This document shows positions 26,064 through 32,782 of a stretch of 64,000 nucleotides of DNA, one piece after another. The notes under the pieces are model-generated. The model had not been told where the DNA came from. It ran no database searches and saw only the letters and a program-made list of their open reading frames with translations. How positions within the stretch are numbered: the stretch's first letter is position 1; each line of letters begins with the position of its first letter. The position numbers were made by a program, and so were the translations under genes. The stretch comes from Simiduia curdlanivorans. Its GTDB lineage: Bacteria > Pseudomonadota > Gammaproteobacteria > Pseudomonadales > Cellvibrionaceae. Location of the stretch: NCBI RefSeq assembly GCF_030409605.1, contig NZ_JAUFQG010000004.1, forward strand, positions 620,001-684,000, in the 5' to 3' direction.

Positions 26064-27887
26064 ATGAAAAAGATGCTATTTAGCCTAGTAGCTTCAACGC
26101 TGCTGGCTGTGAACTGCGCCGCTGTTTATGCCGCAGACAAACCCAAGAACAACAACGACCACCGGTCAAAGGCCAGCGAACGCGCTGATCATGACCACAA
26201 ACAGGACAATCGTGACCACAAGAAAGACCATCACAAAAACAAACACAAACACAAGCAGCGCTATGTGGAAGTGCAACTGCTGAGCTTTAACGATTACCAC
26301 GGCCACATTAAAACTGACGCCGTCGGCTTTGGCGCCACCGAAGGGGGTGGTGAATACCTGGCTGCCAAGCTGGCTGAATTGCGCGAAGGTAAAAAGTACA
26401 GCTTCACCCTTGCCGCCGGCGACCTGATTGGCGGTTCGCCCGCCTTTTCCGGCCTGTTTCACGACGAGCCGGCAGTGGAGTCTCTGAACGCCATGGGCCT
26501 GGACTTTTCCGGCGTGGGCAACCACGAATTCGATGAGGGCGTCGAGGAGTTGCTGCGCATGCAAAACGGTGGCTGCCACCCACAAGACGGCTGCTACTTT
26601 GCCGACCAACCCTTTGCCGGCGCCGACTTCAAGTGGCTATCGGCCAACGTGATCAGCGAATACGACGCCACCACCACCCCACTGCCGGGCTATTGGATCA
26701 AAAAGGTCAAAGGCGTCAAGATCGGCTTTATCGGCATGACCCTGGAAGCCACCGACAGCATTGTGGCGGCGCAAGGTATCGAAGGCTGGAATTTTTATGA
26801 CGAAGCCCAGACCGCCAACAACCTGGTTCCCATCCTTAAGGACAAGGGCGTAGAAGCTATCGTCGTATTGCTGCACGAAGGTGGCAACCAGAACCCGGCG
26901 CCGGGCGACTATAACGTCTGCGAAAATTTTGCAGGCCCGGTAGCCGCCATCAACGCTGCGCTGGACCCAGCAATTGACGTGCTGATCACCGGACACACCC
27001 ACCAGCCCTACAACTGCCGCCTACCCGACAGCTCGGGTGTCGACCGCATCGTCACCTCGGCCTACCAGTATGGCCGCGTGGTAACCGAAGTCTCCTTGGT
27101 GCTGGACCGCAAAACCAGGGATGTGGTGCGCAGCAAAAGCAGCGCCTACAACCACGCCGTCTTGCGCGAAACACTCACTCCCGACCCGGCCGTGTCTGCC
27201 GTGATTGCAAAATGGCAGCCGCTGTACGACGGCGTCGCCAATGACGTGATGGGCAGCATCAGCGCCGACATCAATCGCGCCGGCACGCCCCCCGGCGCCG
27301 ATCGCGGCAGCGAATCCGCCGCCGGCAACTTGGTGGCCGACGCCCAGCGCTGGGCCAGCCAGGACTTCGGCAGCCAGATCGCCTTCATGAACCCGGGCGG
27401 CGTGCGCGCCGACCTGGTGTACGCCCAAGCCGGCACTGAGGGCGACGGCAATGTCACCTTCGGCGAGGCCTTTACCTTCCAGCCCTTTAACAACGGCCTA
27501 GACGTGCTAACCCTGACCGGCGAGCAGATCGTTGCGCTGCTCCAGCAACAATGCCAGCCCATCGCCGCCCCCGGCGACCGCGCTTTCCTGCACCTAGGTG
27601 TATCTCAGGGCTTTAGCTACGACCTGTTCAAGGAATTTGCCGCAGACGGCAGCTGCACCGCCATCATCAGTAACGTCCGCCTGAATGGCGAACCGCTGGA
27701 CCCCTACGCCAATTACCGGGTAGCGGTGAACAGCTTTCTGGCCGACGGCGGCGATAACTTTACCGTCTTTAAAGAGGCTTCAAGCCGCATCAGCTGGGGC
27801 CTGGATCTGGATGCCCTGACCAGCTACCTGAAGCAAAACAGCCCGGTTGCACCGCCATCTACTGATCGGGTGAATGAGCTTAACTGA
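26064..27887 (+). CDS. secreted bifunctional metallophosphatase/5'-nucleotidase (UshA family)
   Basis: 607 residues. A signal peptide (cleavage near AVYA) is followed by an extraordinary ~40-residue His/Lys/Asp/Asn-rich segment (~25-68). The catalytic metallophosphatase domain begins with QLLSFNDYHGHI (metal-binding Asp77, His80) and holds GNHEFDEG (Asn153, His154), VLLHEGG and GHTHQPY (His311, His313). The C-terminal nucleotide-specificity domain contains the FMNPGGVRADL and NSFLADGGDNF motifs. It hydrolyses extracellular nucleotides for nucleoside and phosphate salvage. A GAGAGGG site precedes the start. Confidence 0.93.
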   Translation: MKKMLFSLVASTLLAVNCAAVYAADKPKNNNDHRSKASERADHDHKQDNRDHKKDHHKNKHKHKQRYVEVQLLSFNDYHGHIKTDAVGFGATEGGGEYLAAKLAELREGKKYSFTLAAGDLIGGSPAFSGLFHDEPAVESLNAMGLDFSGVGNHEFDEGVEELLRMQNGGCHPQDGCYFADQPFAGADFKWLSANVISEYDATTTPLPGYWIKKVKGVKIGFIGMTLEATDSIVAAQGIEGWNFYDEAQTANNLVPILKDKGVEAIVVLLHEGGNQNPAPGDYNVCENFAGPVAAINAALDPAIDVLITGHTHQPYNCRLPDSSGVDRIVTSAYQYGRVVTEVSLVLDRKTRDVVRSKSSAYNHAVLRETLTPDPAVSAVIAKWQPLYDGVANDVMGSISADINRAGTPPGADRGSESAAGNLVADAQRWASQDFGSQIAFMNPGGVRADLVYAQAGTEGDGNVTFGEAFTFQPFNNGLDVLTLTGEQIVALLQQQCQPIAAPGDRAFLHLGVSQGFSYDLFKEFAADGSCTAIISNVRLNGEPLDPYANYRVAVNSFLADGGDNFTVFKEASSRISWGLDLDALTSYLKQNSPVAPPSTDRVNELN

Positions 27888-27930
27888 TCTAGGTCGGTAG
27901 TGCTGGCAGGCTCACGTGTTGAGTCAAACA

Positions 27931-27966
27931 AAAATTCGCAGAACTGTCAGGTTCTGCGAATTTTTT
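27931..27966 (+). terminator. intrinsic terminator of the nucleotidase gene
   Basis: Fourteen-base stem (AAAATTCGCAGAAC / GTTCTGCGAATTTT) with a six-base loop and further T residues. Confidence 0.92.
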
Positions 27967-28138
27967 AGCTTCTCAGGCTCTGTTGGACTTCGGAAAATTG
28001 GGGCGCTTTGACAATCCTTACATTGCACCAAGGTCGGCCACATAAAGAACTAGCGTAGGCCAAATAACAATACCAGACGCTGTCACCTCACTTACGCTCA
28101 CAGATACTCAACGTTCTAGATTTTGCTATTGCAGGCAC

Positions 28139-28234
28139 TTAACGCTTTGCTAATTGGCTGCCGCAGCGCAGCGTAGGCAGTCCAGTGGAGGCCACGCTTT
28201 TTGTGGCCGGAACGAAATTAAGCAATTTGTTAAA
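28139..28234 (-). repeat. attC site 1 (distal end of the array)
   Basis: Cassette-sense ends TTTAACAAATTGC and AGCAAAGCGTTAA, with an inner palindrome (GGCCAC-aaaaagc-GTGGCC). It contains the stop codon of the protease gene. No further attC was found to its left. Confidence 0.85.
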
Positions 28235-29075
28235 TTGCATTTGGTTTCAACCCGATGTCAGAACACACTTCGGGTAAAATCTTTTCTGTGAGACCTGCAG
28301 GAAGGCGCTCCAATTTTGGAAGTGCTAGTTGCCGCTGATCAGCATCTTCGCCAGTCGTTATTGTTTCAATCCAAGGCTTAAAGAAAGACACTCTGGAATA
28401 CACTTCCACTACACCGTACTTCCCGATATCGCCGCCTTCAACTCTGGAGCTAATGCCGAGTAAGTGGCTCGTACCGTCAATAGTCAGATAGGCTGGGCCG
28501 CCACTATCGCCCCCACCAGAAACACCTTCGTGTGGTAAAGCTGCATCATCTCTGTCAAATTTGAATTTTAATAGCGGCCCCTCTGCTTGTTCGATTCGAT
28601 TTTCGGCTTTTCGTAAAACTCCGCCATTTTCATAATTATCAACCGTTTGTCCGGTTAGCCCATTTCCAGTGCCGCCAACACCGATAAACCATATTATCTT
28701 GCCAACTTCATCTGTTTTTTCATACAAACTCGCCGGTTCTACATCCTTTATTTGATTTACTAATTTTATTAACGCAATGTCGTGACTTTTACCTGGTTGA
28801 TAATCTTTATGAACAAAGACACTTTCCACTTTGTGGTAGCCATTATTTAGACCGATGTAGCTACCAGAATTAATACAGAAAGTTGCGTGAGCGGCAGTCA
28901 CAATCCAATCAGGCTTAATTAATGTGCCATGAGCCCCATCAACATACAGTGTTGCTAATGGTGCAAAATCTGCAGAGTCAGCAAGATATTTTTTGTCATC
29001 AACATCATGACGGACCACAATTGCTGAAGCCGATAAGCTTGAAATTATTAATAAAAAAGACAGAAATATACGCAT
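28230..29075 (-). CDS. cassette-borne secreted trypsin-like serine protease
   Basis: 281 residues from the ATG at 29075 (AGGGA upstream). A cleavable signal peptide (~1-18) precedes a chymotrypsin-fold domain with the complete triad: His63 in VTAAHA, Asp99 in SHDIALIKL and Ser191 in GGGDSGGPAY. Length and motif order fit S1 peptidases. The stop codon lies inside attC 1 and the start is 17 bases from attC 2, so the gene fills its integron cassette. Lower GC than flanking core genes supports foreign origin. Substrate unknown. Confidence 0.9.
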   Translation of the reverse strand: MRIFLSFLLIISSLSASAIVVRHDVDDKKYLADSADFAPLATLYVDGAHGTLIKPDWIVTAAHATFCINSGSYIGLNNGYHKVESVFVHKDYQPGKSHDIALIKLVNQIKDVEPASLYEKTDEVGKIIWFIGVGGTGNGLTGQTVDNYENGGVLRKAENRIEQAEGPLLKFKFDRDDAALPHEGVSGGGDSGGPAYLTIDGTSHLLGISSRVEGGDIGKYGVVEVYSRVSFFKPWIETITTGEDADQRQLALPKLERLPAGLTEKILPEVCSDIGLKPNAI

Positions 29076-29091
29076 GACTTCCCTATGCAAT

Positions 29092-29145
29092 TTAACGTCC
29101 GTAACAGCCGAGAACGTAGCGAGTCGGCTGCTTGCGCTTGTTAAC
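29092..29145 (-). repeat. attC site 2 (short type)
   Basis: Only ~54 bases; cassette-sense ends TTAACAAGCGCAAGCAGCCGA and GGACGTTAA with an inner GCCGA/TCGGC stem. Contains the stop of the NTR-like gene. Confidence 0.85.
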
Positions 29146-29587
29146 CCCCGATTTTTTGCTCGACAATTTCAACCCATGTTTCATCTGCGGGCTTAGTATA
29201 ACTGCAGCTAGAAGCATAAAGGATTCCATTTTTCTCGTTAGCAAATATAACGTAATTTACACCGGGCACATAGTCATAGCTGCAGCCGCATATTTTATCC
29301 CGTTTTACTGTGACATTTTTAGAGCCTTTGCCTTTGATATATCTCTCTACTTCAAATGCAGTTGAAAAGTCCACTATCGAACTTTCTTCTCCTTTTTTGG
29401 AATATACTGTTTTTACAGTAGTAATTGCTTCAGCAATAATTATATGACTTGCTCTATTTAAAGAGAGGTCTAGTGCATCAACACTTGAATTTTTACTCTT
29501 TTCAGCATCGGCAAATTCAAGCCGGCAGCTAGTAGCGTAACTTGATGACGAGAATGTGAAAATCAAAAGAAGAACTATAACTTTCAT
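29141..29587 (-). CDS. cassette-borne secreted TIMP/NTR-like domain protein
   Basis: 148 residues from the ATG at 29587, five bases after attC 3; no ribosome-binding site is visible. A signal peptide ends near SYATSC, giving a Cys close to the mature N-terminus, then a helix, a strand pair (TAFEVERYIKGKGSKNVTV), CGCSYDYVPGVNYVIFA and a late SSCSYT cysteine. This matches the bacterial netrin/TIMP-like domain order (N-terminal Cys, V-F-E-V-x-K-G, CGY-F-G-x-YLVYA, CS-T). Role unknown; the fold includes protease inhibitors in animals. It is in the cassette next to a serine protease. Confidence 0.65.
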   Translation of the reverse strand: MKVIVLLLIFTFSSSSYATSCRLEFADAEKSKNSSVDALDLSLNRASHIIIAEAITTVKTVYSKKGEESSIVDFSTAFEVERYIKGKGSKNVTVKRDKICGCSYDYVPGVNYVIFANEKNGILYASSCSYTKPADETWVEIVEQKIGG

Positions 29588-29592
29588 AGAGG

Positions 29593-29681
29593 TTAACGCC
29601 CGGTTTAGGGGCGGCCGGAGCAAAGCGTAGGCCGTCCCAGCCGCATGTTTTTTATGCGGCGAACCTACAACCGCTTGTTAT
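29593..29681 (-). repeat. attC site 3 (type 2)
   Basis: Ends TAACAAGCGGTTGTAGG and CCTAAACCGGGCGTTA in cassette sense; two inner hairpins. Near copy of attC 6 with 8 differences, six of which form compensatory pairs. Confidence 0.9.
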
Positions 29682-29966
29682 TTGCCGCCGGTTTGCACTT
29701 GCTACAACGCACTTAGCGGAGCAACGCGAAGCCAGAGGCCATTTATTTGGGTAAGAATACCTTACCTGAACACTTTTGGAACCCACTTAGGGCAAACCAC
29801 GAACGAGGCATGCAACACGCCTTGCGCGGCGAACCAACTATTAGCACAGGGAAAGAAACTGCGGACTTTGATGCAGCACATTCCTTGATGCCGGCATGCC
29901 GATTTGGTGGCACACTTTTGAATTCAAAACTTTAACTCAATTACGGTAGAAAAAAGGTAAGGCTCA
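29682..29966 (-). repeat. non-coding cassette body a (type 2)
   Basis: ~285 bp, close relative of bodies b, c and d. A rightward 62-codon open frame exists, but it is not conserved in the other copies (frameshifts and stops), and on the cassette strand no ORF longer than ~60 codons is shared. Contains a stem TTGCT...CGC-actta-GCG...AGCAA that all four copies retain in part. Confidence 0.75.
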
Positions 29967-30046
29967 ATAACGCCGGTGGCAAGGGCGAGGCGCGATTAGC
30001 GCCGAGTCCAGCAGCGATAGCTGCGAGCTTGGCCACCCTTGTTAAA
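29967..30046 (-). repeat. attC site 4
   Basis: Cassette-sense ends TTTAACAAGGGTGGCCAAGC and GCTTGCCACCGGCGTTATTG variants (outer arms GGTGGC/GCCACC). Belongs to body x. Confidence 0.85.
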
Positions 30047-30269
30047 GTTGCGATCTGCCGCGCTAACAACAGAGTACGTTGTGGAGCGCAAGCGAAACCG
30101 TAACCACTAGTTTTACCCGCAAGAATGCCACACGAGACAAACCTACGAAACTTAAATTTTACGACGGGAGGAACTGCGATATTGACGCGGCACACTCCCT
30201 GATACCGATCTCTTAACTCTTGCACGATTCCGCTTACTAGAACCGAAACTTTCCTAAAAGGCAGAGCAC
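30047..30269 (-). repeat. non-coding cassette body x (divergent relative)
   Basis: ~223 bp. It aligns loosely with bodies a-d: GGAGCGCAAGCGAAACC for their GGAGCAACGCGAAGCC, GCAAGAATGCC for GTAAGAATACC, and GCACACTCCCTGATACC for GCACATTCCTTGATGCC. The 94-codon leftward frame over it runs through attC 4, so it is not a normal cassette gene. Confidence 0.55.
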
Positions 30270-30356
30270 ATTAACGCCGTGGTTTGGGGCGGCGCAGCGA
30301 CAGCGTAGCCGTCCCGCACCGCGTTTTTTGCGGTGCTTACAACACCACCTTGTTAT
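30270..30356 (-). repeat. attC site 5 (type 1)
   Basis: Identical to attC 7 from the AACGCC arm to the TTGTTAT arm. Inner hairpin GCACCGC-gtttttt-GCGGTGC. Confidence 0.9.
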
Positions 30357-30639
30357 TTGCCGCCGGTTTGCACTTGCTACTACGCACTTAGCCGAGCAAC
30401 GCGAAGCCAGAGGCCATTAATTTGGGTAAGAATACCTTACTTGAACACTTTTGGAACCCACTTAGGGCAAACCAAGAACGAGGCATGCAATACGCGTTGC
30501 GCGGCGAACTAACTATTAGCACAGGGAAAGAAACTGCGGATTTGGGGCAGCACATTCCTTGATGCTGGCATGCCGACTTACTGGCACACTTTAGAATAAC
30601 TTACTGAAGCCAAAACAAACTTAAAAAAAGGTAAGGCGA
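30357..30639 (-). repeat. non-coding cassette body b (type 1)
   Basis: ~283 bp; resembles body d most closely (GACTTACTGGCACACTT and AATAACTTACTGAA near the attI side). One base is lost near 30541 relative to a, shifting any reading frame. Confidence 0.75.
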
Positions 30640-30729
30640 AATAACGCCCGGTTTAGGCGCGGCTGGAGCGAAGCGTAAGCCGTCGCAGCCGCACGTTTTT
30701 TGTGCGGCGAGCCTACAACCGCTTGTTAT
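30640..30729 (-). repeat. attC site 6 (type 2)
   Basis: Near copy of attC 3; three base pairs changed on both arms (G-C to C-G, C-G to T-A, T-A to C-G). Confidence 0.9.
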
Positions 30730-31016
30730 TTGCCGCCGGTTTGCACCTGCTACAACGCACTTAGCGGAGCAACTGCGAAGCCAGAGGCCATTTATTTGGG
30801 TAAGAATACCTTACCTGAACACTTTTGGAACCCACTTAGGGCACACCACGATATAGGCATGCAACACGCCTTGCGCGGCGAACCTACTATGGGCACCAAG
30901 AACGGAACTACTGAACTACGAAGCAGCACATTCCTTGATGCCGGCATGCCGATTTGGTGGCACACTTTTGAATTCAAAACTTTAACTCAATTACGGTAGA
31001 AAAAAGGTAAGGCTCA
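30730..31016 (-). repeat. non-coding cassette body c (type 2)
   Basis: ~287 bp; its attI-side end (GATTTGGTGGCACACTTTTG, TTAACTCAATTACGGTAG) is shared with body a. Has a replaced segment and one extra base near 30890-30925, again breaking frame. Confidence 0.75.
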
Positions 31017-31102
31017 ATAACGCCGTGGTTTGGGGCGGCGCAGCGACAGCGTAGCCGTCCCGCACCGCGTTTTTTGCGGTGCTTACAACACCACCTTGTT
31101 AT
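31017..31102 (-). repeat. attC site 7 (type 1, first cassette)
   Basis: Same sequence as attC 5; arms CGCCGTGG/CCACCTTG and inner GCACCGC/GCGGTGC hairpin. Confidence 0.9.
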
Positions 31103-31387
31103 TTGCCGCCGGTTTGCATTTGCTACAACGTACTTAGCGGAGCAACGCGAAGCCAGAGGCCATTAATTTGGGTAAGAATACCTTACTTGAAACCTTTTGG
31201 AACCCACTTAGGGCAACCCACGATGTAGGCATGCAACACGCCTTGCGCGGCGAACCAACTATTAGCACAGGGAAAGAAACTGCGGACTTTGATGCAGCAC
31301 ATTCCTTGATGCTGGCATGCCGACTTACTGGCACACTTTTGAATAACTTACTGAACCCAAAACAAACTTAAAAAAGGTAAGGCTCAA
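31103..31387 (-). repeat. non-coding cassette body d (type 1, nearest attI)
   Basis: ~285 bp. In cassette sense it begins TTATTGAGCCTTACC, the same cassette start seen after other junctions. A leftward 66-codon frame exists, but in bodies a and c it carries a stop codon. Confidence 0.75.
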
Positions 31388-31684
31388 TAACAGTTTTATT
31401 CTGCAGCGGCCGCTTGCTTTCACATCATGATCAGTCATGACATGGAACTTCATAAGCCACTAACAATATTGGATTTTTTTACGACAAGCACCGACGTACC
31501 AGCGAAACCATTTAACACATGCCAAGTTTTGGCAGCATATATTTCATAGAATTGCTTTCACTTGTCACCGTATCTTATTGATTTTGCGTATTTTTACCAC
31601 ACTTCCGGTATATGTAGCCAGAAAAAAGTTAAGCCTAAGCTGCTGAAAAATCGGTTTCCAGTGGAATGTTTCGCGAACAACAAC
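31388..31684 (-). other. attI site and presumed cassette promoter region
   Basis: The core-site junction (AATAACAG, 31387-31394; cassette sense CTGTTATT) marks where the first cassette was inserted; attI must extend rightward from it. The rest of this ~300-base gap separates the leftward array from the rightward intI gene and should hold the cassette promoter Pc. I could not pick a convincing -35/-10 pair. Confidence 0.65.
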
Positions 31685-31704
31685 TACTGTATATAAATAC
31701 AGAC
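31685..31704 (+). promoter_or_regulatory. LexA (SOS) box upstream of intI
   Basis: TACTGTATATAAATACAGAC contains the full CTGT-N8-ACAG consensus with the AT-rich centre; it covers a candidate -10 (TATAAA, 31692-31697) and lies 22 bases before the integrase ATG. This predicts SOS-controlled cassette recombination. Confidence 0.9.
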
Positions 31705-31726
31705 AAATTATACTCGGAGAATTAGC

Positions 31727-32716
31727 ATGGACGCGATGGACGATATTCAAGTTTACGTTGCTGAAAAGCCTATTAAATTTATTGACCAGCTAAGGCATTT
31801 TATTCGTTTTCACAACCTTGCATACACCACTGAAAAAACCTACATCCAATGGGCAATACGGTTTATTCGATTCCACAAAAACAAGCACCCTAAAGACATG
31901 AATAACGCTGAAATAGAAGCGTTTCTTAGTTACTTGGCGGTGACAAATGGAAGCTCTGTAAACACGCAAAAGATTGCATTAAACGCTATTCTGTTTATGT
32001 TTAACCGTTTTTTACAGAAGACCATCGTCAATTTAGACTTTTCTTACGCTAAGCAATCTGTTCGGATTCCAGTGGTTCTGTCGCAGCGCGAGGCGAAATC
32101 GCTGATTGACGCTGCTAAAGAACCCTTCAAATTAATGTTTACCATAATGTATGGCTCTGGTCTTCGAATCGCTGAGGTTTTGAGTTTACGCATCTTAGAT
32201 ATTGATTTTGAAAATCAGATTCTTATTGTCAGACAAGGCAAAGGCAGGAAGGACAGAGCCTGCATATTACCCCAAGCGTGTTGCGAGCAAATGCAGGTGC
32301 AAATCGATAAAGTGACTAAGCTACATAGCTATGATACCGCTAACGGCCATGGAAGGGTTTATATGCCTAATGCGCTTAGTAAAAAATTTCCTAAGGCTGC
32401 AGGCGAAGCAAAATGGCAGTTTATTTTTCCCTCCAGTCGCGTCGGCCCCTGCCCTCGCACAGGAGAGATACGCAGACATCACTTACATCAAACAGCAGTC
32501 AGTAAGCACTTGAGAGGATTAGTGAGGCAACTGGCCATACCTAAATATATTACATGTCATACGTTTAGGCATAGTTTTGCAACGAGGCTTCTTGAGCGGG
32601 GCTATGATTTGAGAACCATACAAGAACAGCTTGGTCACGCGGATGTAAAAACTACTGAAATTTACACCCATGTGGTGAAACGAGGTAAGTCCGGTGTTAT
32701 TAGCCCCGTAGACTAG
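31727..32716 (+). CDS. intI: integron integrase
   Basis: 329-residue tyrosine recombinase that excises and inserts cassettes at attC and attI. The core-binding domain (~20-110) has the TEKTYIQWAIRFIRFH helix. Catalytic residues visible are Arg147 (SGLRIAE), Lys in GKGRKDRA, His278 and Arg281 (HTFRHSFA), His304 (GHADV) and Tyr313 (IYTHV). The integron-specific patch between patches II and III is present (PNALSKKFPKAAGEAKWQF...RRHHLH). Start chosen at the ATG with GGAG 7 bases upstream. Intact, with all catalytic residues, so probably active. Confidence 0.97.
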   Translation: MDAMDDIQVYVAEKPIKFIDQLRHFIRFHNLAYTTEKTYIQWAIRFIRFHKNKHPKDMNNAEIEAFLSYLAVTNGSSVNTQKIALNAILFMFNRFLQKTIVNLDFSYAKQSVRIPVVLSQREAKSLIDAAKEPFKLMFTIMYGSGLRIAEVLSLRILDIDFENQILIVRQGKGRKDRACILPQACCEQMQVQIDKVTKLHSYDTANGHGRVYMPNALSKKFPKAAGEAKWQFIFPSSRVGPCPRTGEIRRHHLHQTAVSKHLRGLVRQLAIPKYITCHTFRHSFATRLLERGYDLRTIQEQLGHADVKTTEIYTHVVKRGKSGVISPVD

Positions 32717-32782
32717 AAACGCGCACCAGCGACAATTGATTCGCAGTAGCGCAGCATAACTCTATCACCAGAAGCTACACGC

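Larger units (their letters stand above)
28139..32716 (-). mobile_element. chromosomal integron: intI, attI and seven-cassette array
   Basis: The unit consists of an integron integrase gene at the right end (rightward), an attI junction at ~31388, and cassettes extending leftward, each read leftward and each ending in an attC recombination site. Seven attC sites were found at 28139, 29092, 29593, 29967, 30270, 30640 and 31017. Every site starts (in cassette sense) with TAACAA and ends with GCGTTA or GTTA. Cassette genes end within their attC, as is usual. The array divides the 5'-nucleotidase gene from hldE. No transposon or resistance genes accompany it, so it is a sedentary chromosomal integron. 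Confidence 0.92.

Noticed and set aside
29747..29935. Rightward ORFs in the repeated cassettes (also at 30700 and 31168) with similar predicted proteins
   Set aside because: They lie opposite to cassette direction, start at TTG or run out of attC, are frameshifted in bodies b and c, and their differences are mostly amino-acid changing. Similarity comes from the DNA repeat.
29941..30225. Leftward 94-codon ORF in cassette x
   Set aside because: It reads through all of attC 4 into the next cassette; no family features.
28139..31102. Regularly spaced palindromic repeats that might be a CRISPR array
   Set aside because: Spacing is uneven (~220-950 bp), units are 54-96 bp imperfect palindromes with TAACAA...GTTA ends, and an IntI gene is adjacent: these are attC sites.
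31565..31750. Leftward 61-codon ORF over the intI promoter
   Set aside because: Covers the LexA box and intI start; an accidental frame in AT-rich sequence.
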